This document shows, one piece after another, positions 10,553-23,887 of a DNA stretch of 64,000 nucleotides. Origin of the DNA: Chalara sp. BL73 (Eukaryota; Ascomycota; Leotiomycetes; Helotiales); contig CAKJVC010000001.1 in assembly GCA_918026815.1 (NCBI GenBank), forward strand, positions 186,001 to 250,000. Direction: 5' to 3'. Each line of letters starts with the position of its first letter. The stretch's first letter is position 1. Under the pieces are notes generated by a model. It was not told the DNA's origin and did not search any database. It saw only the letters and a list, made by a program, of their open reading frames with translations. Made by a program: the position numbers and the translations under genes.

Positions 10553-13071
10553 ATTTCTGAGAATGCATACTCTGGATCATAGCAGGTATGTTCGCCAATT
10601 GTGTGGTCGTCGACTGGCATCATGATGTGATCGTCCAGACGGAAATGAATCGCAGGCGCCATGAAGAGAGCCCTAGAGCTATCCGAGAAGGAGCAAATAG
10701 GTTTGTTTATTCGCCTTCCTCCTGCGAATTAAACAGAGGCCAATGGCGCGGAAGATTGAGCAATCGATGGTTAGCTAGGGTATCAGGTCGAGATGAGCTG
10801 CGGGTGTTGGGTTGACCCTGCAAATCATTGATCGTGAAGGAAGCAGGACAACCCCCCTGGGTGATGAGTACCGGGGATTCAGTCGCAATGGAGAGGAAGC
10901 TGTTGTGGTGGTGGAAAACGAGGAGATTTAACTGCAATAGGAAGGTAAGGTGATAGATATATAGGTACCACTGTATTATACAGTATGAAATCGAAGGTAG
11001 CGCGGGGCTGACAAAGCGTTTAAAGAGAGCGAAGGGGGAAAAGAGGGGAGAGGGGGCAGAGGGAAGAGAATTGCCGTTGGCTGCCCAGCGTCGGGGACTG
11101 CCAAGATGAGAAAGGCTGGACAGGGATCATATGATCTACGCGTGAAACAGGGCACTCAGACCAATAAACCTGCCCATGACCAGCCGCGCCGAGGTGGGTG
11201 GTGATGATAAGCATTTTCCAAGCACTGCATCTTCACCTTGGCCATAATCAAGCTTTGCTTGTCCCCTGATGCCACGATCAAAGAAGGTGGATGGTGGTCA
11301 TCACACATCTGTCGCCAAGAACAGCAGGTTGCTTCCCTTTGATGGCGTGCATGCTGGCGTCAGAGAAGGGACATGAACAGGCGCTGACGATGCAGCTTAA
11401 CCAGAGAAGAAGCTCCTTGCGCCGGGCGAGGGACTGGCGGTGCTAGCTCTTGATCATGGTCATATTGCCCGTTTACTTACGCATGGTGCGATGCCATCCT
11501 GCCAGAACTTCGCCCCTCCTCGTCACAACGGAAAATAGAAGGTGGTTTTGACGGCCGGCCACTTCGGCCTATACATCTCCGAGCTAACAGAGTTACTCAG
11601 GATTGCAGAGCCAGCTCAGACCTCTTCTCAAGTTCTAGTTATGACAACTCTGGCTCTTAGCAAAAATACGTTGGGTTGCGGCAGAGCGATTCCATAGCTC
11701 CCAGCTCAATGCCACCAATCATTAGTTGCCATTCTCGCATCCATCAAGTCAAAGTCCTGGGCTTTGTATTGCTCCCTATCCGAGGCAGAAACAGCATGAA
11801 CCCTGAGTCAAGTTACCACGGCCACAGCTTATTCGCAGTTCTCCCATGAGAATAAGGAGCTTTTTTGCGCTCGAGTGCGATTCGGTGTGTATATCACCAA
11901 GCTGGGGTATTGTGCATTCTTGTCATAGCCTTTGATATATTCTACACGCCTCTCGATCAGCGTGTGTGGATCTTATGGAAACCTGAGGTGAAGTGGCCAA
12001 TGTGCCCCTATAACTCTGTTGCCCCGTTGGACTGCACCTGTTGAAATGTCAGGCATAGTTCAGTGATACTCCAATCGGGTGAGGAGTGGTTCGAGCTTTC
12101 AAAAGGACTCCAAATCATGAACAGTGGCCTCAATATTCGCCTCTTGGATCTAATTAAAATTGATTATATAGCGTAGCCGTAGGCCTATTGGATGGAAATA
12201 CATTTGCGAGTTCCTGGTACGATCGCCGTCAACAACCGTTAATCTTCTGTCATGGGAAGATTTGTGAGCTACAAGCAAGATGTCTTTGTTCCCAAGATTG
12301 GGAGTACGATTACCAACCTAGTGCTTCTATGATTCATCAGAGGAAAGGAAAATTTATTAACTTGAAGCAGTCTTTCGTCCCAAGAAAAGCTAGCTAACAG
12401 GCATATCTGATGGAGATTTGCTCATGGAGGCGCATAGCAAGCTTCCGCTTTAGGGTAATTGAAGTCTGAGACAGAAGAGAGAAGAATGAGGCGGACTTTA
12501 TTGTTTTCCCACTCGAATAGATATCGAAGAATGTATGGTTCCCCAAAAACACTGGAAGAGCAAGTTCTGCCAACAGTTACATAATATATTTGTAGCATTC
12601 TCCAGCACAATGGCGGCAAATTAAAAAATTCATAGATAAATATATCTACAACAAACGAACCCTCGTGCTCCAAATCCGTGGTCTGCATTTGCACTTACAA
12701 AAGGAAAGTATGGTACACTATATTATGATCACCAAAATACCTGTTTGTTACTGAAAGTTATTCAGAATAGCTTGGCTAAAGCCTCACAAAAGCTCAATCT
12801 CGGGAGGTTAGCTTAAAAAGCATAACCATGGCTGCTCGATACAATATAGTATCTGAAACCTGTATCTCGGGGCTTCCGAGAATGTGGGCAAGGAGTTGGA
12901 GACCGCGACCATGCAAATTGTACATAATATTCGAATAACTGCGATGGATTCTCCTCGCATTATACACGCCCCAAAACTCCAAGCAATGCAATCCGGCCAA
13001 CTATTCAAACAACGTTCCGATTGTATTCTTTTATATTCGTGACAGCTTGGTATCAGTGGAGGAGTCATCGT
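10553..13071. other. Long intergenic region, no gene supported
   Basis: About 2.5 kb between the protease promoter and the 3' end of VMA11. It holds only short open frames (the longest about 90 codons, minus strand near 12422-12694) without recognisable domains, splice partners or good start contexts. A purine-rich stretch occurs near 11030-11070. I see no transposon ends or RNA genes. Confidence 0.5.
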
Positions 13072-13826
13072 CTAGCCTCTGGACTTGGTGTTGAGAATCA
13101 AAGCAACAATGAGACTAGAGAATGTTAGCAGAGCCCAATCGTATAAAAACCAATTTCACTCACCCATAAAGACCCAGGACTTCCCCGAAAATCAAAATCA
13201 ATACCATTCCGACGAATATTCTTGACTGCGACATGTATGATCGCACTCCCATGTCACCAACAATTCCGATTGCATAACCTGCCGCTAAACCGGTCAAACC
13301 AACTGAAAGACCGCATGCAAGATGCATAAATCCGCTGCAATCATGTTAGCATAGCACCATGCATGTTCTCAGTGCTATCGTACTTGAATAAGCTATAGGT
13401 TGCTTCTGGGGGAGGAGCGATATCAGCGGCAATCAAAACTGCGATAACCAGCGAGTAGACCGCAATAATACCAGACATGACAACCGGAATGAGGGACTGT
13501 TCCATGTTAGATGTGTGGCGTTCAGTGTCCATGCTTAGATCCTTCTAGACAGACCTTCATGATCAATTCTGGTCGAAATGTGCCAACGCCAGCGATACCA
13601 ATACCCGACTTTGCTGTTCCGTACGCTGCACCAATGCCTAATAATGTCCATCAGCCTAATCATACGATTGTGTAAATGGTGAGACCTTACATCCGAAGCT
13701 CATTGCGAAGAATATGCCGGCCTATATAGCTGTCAATGCTTCATCCTTCCTCTTTGCAACTAATTGACATACCATCCCGAAGAATGGCGCGAACTTTGGG
13801 GCATAATCATCTCCAAGATCCGCCAT
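13072..13826 (-). CDS. VMA11: V-type proton ATPase proteolipid subunit c' (Vma11 type)
   Basis: Membrane-ring subunit of the vacuolar H+-ATPase V0 sector. Six small exons (13826-13773, 13721-13691, 13637-13555, 13496-13384, 13334-13164, 13114-13072) give 164 residues, the usual size. Four hydrophobic helices are visible. The essential carboxylate in helix 4 is Glu145, in [13 protein letters not shown], the same number as in yeast Vma11. I call it c' (VMA11) rather than c (VMA3) because [32 protein letters not shown] and the tail LILNTKSRG match the Vma11 branch. All five introns are 49-58 nt, and every exon join was checked in frame. It is divergent from the RhoGEF gene at 14612. Confidence 0.95.
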
Positions 13827-14611
13827 TGTCAATGGAGATTAATGCACACTTAAGAGACAGAGAGATGATGGAGTGGGTGGTAGATGAGGTTGTTCCAGTG
13901 ACGTTGAAGGTACGACGTCTTCAATTCTCCCCAAGCTCAAGTTGGCTATGCTTACTAATCATAAACATTGATCACGTGCCATAATCACACAGCTACTTCC
14001 GAGTCGTCTTGGTATTCAATATGATTCACTCGACTGTGCTCATTGGTAGTATATCATTGTGTAGATAAATGCGATTCTCAACATTGTTTCATCCCGTTTG
14101 AATTCTAAAGCATACGTCTATCCACGTACCTTTCAGAAACGCAAAACAGGGATCTCGGCCATTCCGCTAGCCTATCCTAGACGCGGTAAACGATAGAAAG
14201 TCGCAACAATCCAAGATTGACGTCTCCCACTCACCAAGGTCTGAGGAGAGTAGCCAGCACTAAGCAGTCTTCTGCCTAGACATTCGATTGATATGTGTTG
14301 TGTTTGATCGCACCGTCTGCGACAACTCAACGCCTCTGCAATCCCCCCTAGCCTGTGGGATTCTTGAACAAACGTTTTACTCCAAGGACAATCAACAAAC
14401 GATCCTCTCGACTCTCCCAGATTCAATCGCACACACGTTGTCGACATACGGCGGGGCTCCGTCGGCGTCGACGCACATACAAAGGGGTTGTTATACTTTT
14501 AGGACGTGAAGCCGGGGTGGTCGCCCTCGGCTTCGAGGTGTGTAGGTGTTATCTGACAGCATACTTCGGAGATCAGGATAGGAGCTGACCATATCATAGT
14601 TAGCGGATGCT
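13827..14611. promoter_or_regulatory. Divergent intergenic region between VMA11 and the RhoGEF gene
   Basis: 785 bp between the two start codons. The part next to 14612 probably holds a 5' UTR. I see no TATA consensus near either ATG and no convincing coding frame. Confidence 0.35.
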
Positions 14612-17600
14612 ATGGCGGACTACTCACATAGCGGCTCAAATGGTCACCGACCTAATGAATATGGACATTCTCCTCCAACCAACCAGAGGGAAGCTGCCTT
14701 CTCGAACATATTCGGCTCTGCACCTCCACCCGGACGATCCCAGACAATGAACTCCTCTATACAGCATCCCGGCAATCTAAACCAAGGTCGAACACAGACA
14801 ATGTCTTCAGGGATGTCTGGTAGTATGCAACGGGTACCCCCGCCACGACCGCAGGGCAATCTCTATTCGTCGGCTCCGGGATATGGGCCAAATGGAGGCA
14901 CAATGTCAAATGGAAACCCTCAAAATTCAAGACAATCGCCTCGCGTCCAGCCTTCCCCTCAACCTCAATCCCAGTATATGCCTAGGATAGACTCTCGAGC
15001 ACGTCCTGTACAAGGCAGAGTTGATCCCCGGGCTCCACCTCCCCAACAGTATGCACAAAGAGCGCCGCCGGGGCCAGGCACACGCTATTATGGAGGAGCA
15101 GGAGGTGCGCAACAAGGCCATGGGCCAATGCCAAGTGTCGATCCTTATGCCCGTTCACAATCAATGGCGAGCATACAACGGCCGCAGATATACTCTCCGC
15201 CACTAAACAATTACTCTCAAGCACCGGCAAATGCATTTCGACAGGCTCCTTATCAAGGACACTCTTCCCGAACCACGGCGCAAGGCCGTGTAGTACCAGA
15301 GAGAGGAGATGAACGGGCGATGTCCATGACCACTTACACGCATGATCGTGAGCACCAGACAATGAGCGGACGAGTTATACCTAGTAGAAGACCTTCGAAT
15401 TCCGGACCACATGAGCTCGGAAATGGATATTCAACGCCAAGCCCAAAAAGCCCCGCGGTACAGACTCGTGCGGCGAGTATGACTTCTTCTACAGTGGTTG
15501 GAGATATGAGCAGAACGATGTCGATGGCATCTACAATATCTACCATTGCACCAACTGATCGAACGGAAAGTTTGGAATATCGACCTTCCGTCGCGAAGTC
15601 TGTCAGCAGCGCTACTGAGAGAAGAAGAAAAGTGCCGTTGGTGTATCCTGCACTGCTGTCTCGTGTGGCAGAATGTCTCAAGGATAACATACAGGTTGGA
15701 GATCGTGTCAAGAACGGACTGCAGTACAAGAATGCGTTCAGTGGAGCCGAAGCTGTTCAAATGATTGCCTATATCATCAAAACCACAGATGCTAATCTTG
15801 CACTACTTCTGGGTCGGGCACTAGATGCGCAGAAATTTTTCCACGATGTTACGTACGATCACAGATTACGTGATTCCCATGTTGAGATGTATCAATTTCG
15901 GGAGACTATGGTGGATGATCCACACGAAGCACCAGAAGTAAATGGTGTGTTCGTTTTGCTTTCCGAATGCTATTCACCAACTTGTACTCGGGATCAGTTA
16001 TGCTATTCAATAGCATGTCCACGGAGACTTGAACAGCAGTCGAGACTGAACATGAAGCCACAGCCTGGTCTCCGTAAGGAGGAGGAGCAGCTTGGTCAGA
16101 GCTTGAAGGAGACAGAAGATGCTCCCGATGAGCAGAAGCTTTGGATTAATACGGTGTCTCAGGAAGTTGCTGATAGTGTTGGAGACCGAGAGAAGAAACG
16201 TCAAGAAGTGATTTCCGAGATCATGTACACAGAACGAGATTTTGTGAAAGATCTCGAATATTTGCGCGATTTTTGGATTCTTCCGTTACGCTCATCGAAC
16301 CCAGCAGCTCCTTCACCCATACCTGAAGGGAGGAAAGACCGAACTATTAAGACAATTTTTGCCAACATTATCGAGCCGCCTAGTGTTCATGCTGTTAGTT
16401 CTCGCTTTGCGGATGCACTTACAGAACGGCAAAAAAAGAACCCGATTGTGAGGAATATCGGTGATATATTTTTGCAATATGTTCCTCAGTTCGAGCCATT
16501 CGTTGCATATGGTGCCAATCAGTTGTTCGCCAAACATGAATTCGAGAGGGAGCGGTCAATCAACCCTCAATTTGCAAAATTCGTTGACGAGACTGAAAGA
16601 CGCAAAGAGTCCAGAAAACTTGAGTTGAACGGATATCTCACGAAACCGACCACTCGATTGGCGCGATATCCCTTGTTACTAGACAACGTTTACAAGTATA
16701 CCGAGCAAGGCGTAGGCAATCCGGATTTGGAAGACGTCCCGAAAGCGATAAAAATGATTCGGGATATTTTGGAGCGAGTGAATGCTGAATCTGGAAAAGC
16801 AGAGAATCGTTTTAATATGAAGCAATTACAGGAGCAGCTTAAATTCCGCCCCAATGAAAGAATCGATCTAAAGCTTACGGAAGAAGGGCGAGAGCTAATC
16901 TATAAAGCGCCGCTTAAGAAGACAGCAGCAGAGAGCTCCGCGCCGGATATACAGGGATATTTGTTTGATCATGCCATGCTTTTCATTCGCACAAAGATGG
17001 TAGGCAAGCGGGAGGAGTCCAAGATCTACCGGAAGCCTATACCTTTGGAGCTGCTTTCTATTCCTGAAATGGAAGGAATTCTTCCTAGGCAGGGCTTGAG
17101 ACGGCCAACCTCCAATTTGATCCCTGGCGCCAAGAGCACAACTGATTCAACAAAGAAGGAAGAATACCCCATAACGTTCAGGCATATTGGTAAAGGTGGC
17201 TTTACCCAACTTCTCTATGCGAACACTGCGTCAGCACGTAAGAAGTGGATGGATCATATCGAAGAACAACAAGCGCGGCTTCGAAAACGTGGAGATTTCT
17301 ACAATCGTACCATCATCTCTGACAATTTCTTCTCTGCTGCAAACAAAGTCAATTGCGTTGCTCCGATTGGTACTTTTTCCCTTTCCGTCATAGGAACATT
17401 GCTAACAGGTGATAGATGGTGGTCGAAAACTGATCTATGGCACAGATATGGGTATCTATGTCTCAGATCGTAGATCAAAAGATGCCGCAGCGAAGCCAAT
17501 CCCGGTCATTGATGTCACAAATGTCATGCAGATCGATGTTCTTGAAGAATATCAATTGCTGCTTGTTTTGTCACAGAAATCGCTGCTATCTTATCCGCTA

Positions 17601-18461
17601 TCCGTTCTTGATCCAAAGGACCCCACGGCAAACAAGAAGCCGAAGACCATACAGAAGCATTGCAATTTTTTCAAAACTGGCGTATGCTTGGGACGACATC
17701 TAGTATGTTGCGTCAAATCCTCTGCACTATCCACTACCATCAAAGTCTTCGAACCAAATGATGCCATGTCAAAAGGAAAGAAGCAGAAAGGTTTCAGTAA
17801 GCTATTCAAAGACTCTGATCAGGATGAGTTGAAGCCTTACAAGGAGTTTTACATTCCTACGGAGTCCTATTCGCTGCACTTCTTAAGAGCGAAACTTTGC
17901 GTCGCTTCTGCCAAAGGATTTGAGGTTGTATCTCTGGAAACTCTGGAGACACAGTCGTTACTAGACCAAGCAGATACTTCTTTAGACTTCGTAGCAAGGA
18001 AAGAAGGCGCTAAACCTATTCACATTGAGCGACTCAATGGCGAGTTCCTTCTCAATTATACAGATTTCTCATTCTTTGTCAACCGTAATGGGTGGCGAGC
18101 AAGACCCGATTGGAGACTCGACTGGGAAGGTACACCACAGAATTTCTCAATTTCTTACCCCTGGATACTGGCATTCGAGCCGAACTTCATTGAGATTAGG
18201 AATATCGAAAATCATGCGATTCACATTGTACCGCATAGAAATATTCGAATGCTACATACCAGCACTCGAGAGGTGAGTTCATCAAATAGAATGAGTCTTC
18301 TTCATGCTAATATCTTGCAGATTTTGTATGCGTATGAGGATGAAAACGGGCAGGATGTTGTGATAGCCATTGATTTCTGGCCCGCTGATGCCCGAAATTC
18401 TGTGATGCCGAAAACGGCACCAGCAAATGCAACAATTCCTAGCACATCATCACGGCGATAA
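14612..18461 (+). CDS. ROM2: Rho1 guanine-nucleotide exchange factor (Rom2-like: DEP-RhoGEF-PH-CNH)
   Basis: Activator of the Rho1 GTPase in cell-wall-integrity signalling at the plasma membrane. Exons 14612-17369, 17416-18272 and 18321-18461 give 1251 residues. Residues 1-340 are low-complexity, rich in Pro/Gln/Ser, with FSNIFGSAPPPGRSQT near the start. A DEP-like domain lies at about 343-430 and the RhoGEF (DH) domain at about 530-725, starting RQEVISEIMYTERDFVKDLE. A PH domain lies at about 750-890 and a citron-homology domain from about 913 to the end. Intron 1 (46 nt) has a CTAAC branch with an immediate AG that must be skipped for the next AG, giving CVAPIDGGRKLIYGTD. Intron 2 (48 nt) has no stop and is a multiple of three, so its retention would add 16 residues. 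The first ATG fits the family N-terminus MADYSHSG. Confidence 0.94.
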
Positions 18462-20922
18462 AGGTGACATCTTTCGAGTCTAATTTGCATGATATCAGGA
18501 GTGTTTTGAAGACATGAGCCAGGTGTACCATGTGCATGAGACTTTATGACACATCGGCCAGCGTGTCTTTACGACGACTCTGGAGCTCCAGCTCGTTCCG
18601 GTCTCGGAGCGGCGGACAAACACATTTTGAAGGGACGAAGGAATGGAAGAGCATGGTTGATGAGCACGATATGAATTCAGAATTGAGAGGTCACATTTCA
18701 CGCATTTTTGCGTGCTGGGTAGGGATACTAGTGATGGACGCCAGCGAAATATTTGGCGTAATAAGGGCAACCATATTTTCGAGGGTTTGTTTGGCATACT
18801 GTTTTACTTTCTGTACATTGCCCTTGTAGTTTTACGAATAGATCGTACACCGAGTAATATTTTTCTTATGTAGTTGTGTCGAATGCGACTCAACTGGTTT
18901 TCTTGGCAAGCCGCCCCTTTGTTTAGCGAGTGCTGTGAAGACATTTACAGTATTTGAGTGCAAGGCATGACAACCACATAAGTGCTTTGAAAGACATCAT
19001 AGACCCCAAGTTTCCCTTAATGCGTGTGGCGTCGTCAAGCATGGCGCCGTTAGTCCCCCATAGTCCGTTTACTGCTTTGTGCCCCGTTTGCCAGATAGCT
19101 CGCTAAGCGGATAGTCAGATCTAGCGTCGGTCCTCCCTAATGAATATCGCTCGATGCTTTGGTCACAACCACGCACCCCATTGGCTTCTTATCATCGTTG
19201 AAGGTTTGAGCAATCGAACCGCTTCGGCCCGCTGAAGCAAGCTTCTTTTGACCGCTCAAGAGATCCCGGTAGGGATGTTTGGAAGTTTGTGCGGATATGG
19301 GCTTGTATTAGCACTGCCATACTTTTACCCATTTTTGAATCAGAAATCATTTTTGTCGCCAGCAGAACATCGTGGCTAATGGTAGGCACTTCCTTGTTGA
19401 GTTTAGGTTGAATCAGAGCCTAAGCAGAACCCCTCTGCCGCCATACGTCGACGGCTCGTTAGGACGAAAGAATGAGTCGGGTTGGACAGATGGCCTTACG
19501 CACAGTGGGTTTGTATTGCAGCGTCTGCACGCCGATGCAATATTCCCTTCCGTTCGTATTTTCCAGAATCTTTCTCATACCCAAAAGCCGTCGTCCAGTA
19601 TCCTGATGCGGTTGATTCAATATGGCGAGTGACTTCCTTAAGTACAAAATTTTTATTTACCAATAATATCTTAGCCTGTAAGGCTTTATTGTAGGACGCT
19701 AGGTCCGAACAGAGTAATCGCCATACTACCCCGGAGTGCTCTTATTTGGCAATCTTCTATAATAAGGACAGCTCTGGGAGACAAACAGGGACGATATTCC
19801 TGACCAAGTGTACAATAATTTGGTGGAGAGATACTGGAATGAGGCGGGTTGCGTTCCAATTTCTGATCAACCAGAACATCAGCAATCTAGATAATTGAAA
19901 TGACTACGCAACGAGTCCATCCGACGACGTATATAATGTTCTAGCACTAGCTATGTACGATTCTGTATGTAATAAATGATAAATATGGCAAATATATTAT
20001 GGTCGAGGTTTAAACTTTATGTATCTTCAATCACCTTTCTCCCGCGCTTTGGATCATGTACGGAATCCATCATTTCCAGTTCATCTTCTACATCGGCTTT
20101 ATTCCTTCCGGATAAGATATGAGGGCAGAGCCTTGATGCTGCTCTCGATATCGAGACAAGCTGAATCCAATACTAAAGTGTGCCCATGGTACTAAAATAT
20201 TGAGTACCTCATTCCCATATATCTCTGTAATAAATCCACATAAGATAACGACATAAAAACATGCAGCTCTTAGGCTAAAATTTTCTGGCTCATCATCATG
20301 GGTAGGGCGGAGATTCAAACATTGGCTGCTACAAATTTGGAAAAGTGACAAAAGTAAAAGCTGAGGGAACCTTTAAGATTGAGAACATATACCTCGCAGA
20401 GAACCCTTCACTATATTCGGGAGCGCAAGACGCCAGCCTTGCTACACAGATAACGTAATGAAGGAAATCAACACTTTCGAATAATCTTTAAGTCTTCATA
20501 TACGTGGACTGCGACTGTGAGGTTTATACTATCCCACTCTCAGGAAACTGATATTTGTCCTCCTTTATAAGCCAGTGTGAATGAAACTGATTGCGAGCCT
20601 ATACATCTAGCAGCGGCTCGGAAAACAGTAAAGAGCATAGACAGGCTTGAGGGAACACAGATTCTCGCGTTCACCTTCGACAGCTTTGAACCGGACTTGT
20701 TCCACGCCAACAAAGGGCTCACCTAGACTATTTGAAACCTCGCTACTAGCATCTTCAAATCAATAACGCCAAGAACCTCAACACGAGTTGTCATTGCACT
20801 TCTTCCAGCACAAATCAGTTTGAACTGAATATAAAGTATGAATCTGAATGACCTGTTCACAAGAGAGCTCAATCACTGATCTCAAACCTTCCAGCCTTTT
20901 ATCGGCCGTGGCAACTTAGAAG
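18462..20922. other. Long intergenic region, no gene supported
   Basis: About 2.5 kb with only short, unrelated open frames on both strands, becoming AT-rich after about 19.7 kb. I recognise no domain, RNA gene or repeat end. Confidence 0.45.
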
Positions 20923-21653
20923 ATGGCGAGTCCAGTCACGAAGAAAGTAGCAGCATCTGTAGATTCTGCCAATACTCGCATCAAGAAGATTGAAAAGCCC
21001 AGACTCTCGTAAGAATAGCGATCTTTCTTTTAAAGTCTTTAATATAACTAATCCACAATAGAAATGAGATCGTAACACTCTACGCGGGGAAAACAAAACA
21101 TGCACCAAAATTTCTTGTTCATCGCAGCTTTGCGACCCACTACTCGGCGGTGCTCAAGGCTGCTTTCGAAAGTGATTTTATCGAAGGCAATACTCAGATA
21201 TATCGCTTTTCCGATGCATCAAAGGAAGTGCTCGAATTGTTGACTCATTGGTTCTACACGCAAGATCTGGATCTAAATGGTGAAGCAGTGCAAGTCGAAA
21301 ATCTCTGCAAGCTATGGGTTCTTGCCGATGAATACCTTATTCCAAAACTTCAGAATCAAATCCTGCTGGCAATCGAAAATCTCTCGAGACAACACCAACC
21401 AATCTATATCTCTAGTGTAAAGTATCTGTGGAAGAATACTGCCCCTGGAAGTGGAATTCGTCGTCTTTTCCTTCATCACTGTGCATATATGATGGCGCCA
21501 GAGGGTTGGTCTAATAAATCATATGAATTTCCCTACGAAATGCTTATTGAGCTTGCGACCCTAGTCTGCACCAATGCTCTTAACAGAAAGGCACGATCTC
21601 AAGCTATTGCAGCCTTCAAGATCCAGGATCTGTTCGTCTCAGAGGATATCTAA
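20923..21653 (+). CDS. BTB/POZ domain protein
   Basis: Exons 20923-21008 and 21062-21653 give 225 residues. The intron (53 nt, GTAAGA to AATAG) restores NEIVTLYAGK in frame. The BTB fold is visible at about residues 28-130: VTLYAGKTKHAPKFLVHRSF, then YSAVLKAAF, an IYRFSDASKEVLELLTHWFY segment and LCKLWVLADEYLIPKLQNQI. This is the pattern of the large fungal family of small BTB proteins, whose members may act as Cullin-3 adaptors or transcription partners. Nothing beyond the BTB domain is recognisable in the C-terminal 90 residues. The exact role is unknown. Confidence 0.85.
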
Positions 21654-22306
21654 GGTGCTCAAATCTCGTCAAATGTAAGTGTTCATCATTTGAGACGCCC
21701 TCAGCAGCATTTAATAACCCATGCTCTCTTTAGGCCTGAGCATTCAGTGATGGAGCAGCCTCCGATGGAAGGAGATTGGAATCAGCAAGTAGCAAAACAC
21801 GCCTAGGTAAAATAATTGAGAGATATTGCTCGCACTCTTGCGCCTTCGCTCATAATGTATTTAGAAACTAAATTCAGTAATCAGATAAGACCGACACATG
21901 AATTCCCGACTTTATTTCATCCAAACCCGGCCGAGTTATTATCCATTAGCTTGCAAACACCTTGAAGGCTAGCTGAGCGTTCGTTACATGATAATTATAT
22001 TAGAGCCCACAAAATTTTAATGCCGTGCCGAGCATCAAATAAGGCGCAAGTCACATTCTTTTTTGAAGAGTTCTTACCTCTCATCTAAGCAGTCTTACTT
22101 TCGGCAAAACTCAAGGCTCGTTTTCTTCTCATTTGTCATCAATATGCGTTATTCGTTATTTTGCTATTTTACAATCCGTTATACATTTTCCCCAAATCGT
22201 ATTTTGTCCTTAATAAACGCCTTTTGATGCATTTAGCTGTTTATTTGGTGGTCAAGACTAGCAGGGTTTGGCTGCTAGTGTTAAGATTCCAAGTAATGAT
22301 TGCACC
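21654..22306. other. Intergenic region between convergent BTB and permease genes
   Basis: AT-rich, about 650 bp, holding the 3' ends of two convergent genes. I see no further gene. Confidence 0.4.
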
Positions 22307-23887
22307 TTAGTGTGGGGCGCAAGTGAAAGATCCTCCTACTGTATTGTTCTTGAATTGGTCCCTCTGTGAGGAATGGATTAGCAAGAGTGTTTTTATTGTG
22401 CACCAAAGCCCCGTAATTTGGAGGAAAGACTTACTATATCAACAACGGCAGCATAGGTTCCACCGACCAGTACAATCATGCCGATTACGAAAACAATGCT
22501 ATTGACTACACTCTTCACCAGGTTTTCCTTGGAGTACCACTTGCCCTTCTTCAAAAGCATGAACCACATCATAGCTGGTAAATAGAAAGTGAATCCAGAG
22601 ACAAACAAGGCGGAACAGATCGAGAGCAGATCTGAGAAGAACGGAATAGCTTCAGCGATAATCCATGCGATGATTGTGATCACGGCTACAAGAACCAGCC
22701 ATGTAATCCAGCCTTGTTTGGTGTTTATGAACCGGATAATCGAGTTCTTATACGCGCGACCGTGGATGTACCGCGCAACTACCGTCGTGTTGATAGAGCC
22801 GGAAATGAATATGACAGGCAGGGCGATGCCGAAAGCCACCTTGGACACCGTAGTTCCAGCTGAGAGTAGTGCTGGAGACTCTACGCCATCACCAACAAAG
22901 GCGTAGATCAGAGCACCAGTTAAGGTGTAGATTCCGATTTCGATCAAACCAAGTGCCCAGATTGACTTGACAAAGTCGCGAGGAGTGTGCATCTCATCCA
23001 TGAATGAGAACTGACAAACAGCGAAACTATATGCGAAGACAATGTTCGTAATCGCAATGAAAGCTTGGGTGAAAGTCAGGTCATCCTTGGGCCATGCAGA
23101 CCATGAGACGGCAGATAATCCTCCGTCAGCGTGGCTGCTCTGCACTCCGGTAGCAATTATAGTAATACCAATTGCTGCAATGATAGAGACGAAATCGATA
23201 TATCCAAGGATGGCAACTTCAGCGAAGGAAGGTGGAATTGCCAAAAGAAGGAGAATGATTGCGGAAACGACACCGAAAACCAATGAACAAGTGCCATTAT
23301 TGGTAATATTTCCAAGCGCAATCGTTCCTGTCAAGCAATGAGATCCGACAAGAAGGATAAGTTCACATGCGAACATGGCTCCAACAAGTTCATATCCAAA
23401 TCGACCCATCATGAGTCTTCCCGCATCCGCATAGTGAGAAACTTCAGGAAACGCCAACTTGACTTGGCCAACGATGTAACTGGTATACTGTATAGTTATA
23501 TGTCAGCATTCGGACGATCTAGGAGAACCAGATATCAAAGAGTTTCCTCACAATTGCCACTAGTCCGATGCCTACACAAAGGATAACCCCAGGAACCATT
23601 CCCAAAGTCGCAAAAGCAGAAGGAATGCTTAAAGCGCCGAGGGCAATGGCCTCGACAATAAGGACAACGGTAAGACGCTTCCAGCCAAGCCTGTGAAAGT
23701 GTGCAGTCCCTTGAAATGCCTTCTGTTTCTCCAAATCTGACACTTCACCCACAACATCGCCACTGAAGTTTCCCTCTGGAGAGTATTGCGGTGCCAAATC
23801 TGCTGCATTCTCTGATCCAGATCCCGAGTCTACCACTTTCTTCGTAGCCTTGGTCTCATTGTGTGACGTCTCGAAAAGTCCTGCCAT
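22307..23887 (-). CDS. Amino acid permease, AAAP family (Mtr-like neutral amino acid transporter)
   Basis: Three exons, 23887-23552, 23487-22435 and 22363-22307, give 481 residues. The first about 75 residues are hydrophilic and cytoplasmic. After them come about eleven hydrophobic segments, beginning with LTVVLIVEAIALGALSIPSA, the usual TM1 of AAAP carriers. Later motifs such as FAYSFAVCQFSFMDEM and the short tail QFKNNTVGGSFTC are typical of the Neurospora Mtr group, which imports neutral aliphatic and aromatic amino acids with protons. The last exon of only 19 codons is supported by that family-like tail. Introns are 64 and 71 nt. Substrate range is inferred from family only. Confidence 0.9.

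Noticed and set aside
12422..12694. 90-codon minus-strand frame in the long intergenic region
   Set aside because: The nominal start is GTG, there is no splice partner or domain, and no upstream promoter signs were seen.
18495..18829. Overlapping frames of about 100 codons on both strands just after the RhoGEF gene
   Set aside because: They overlap each other and the probable 3' UTR; neither has a recognisable protein pattern.
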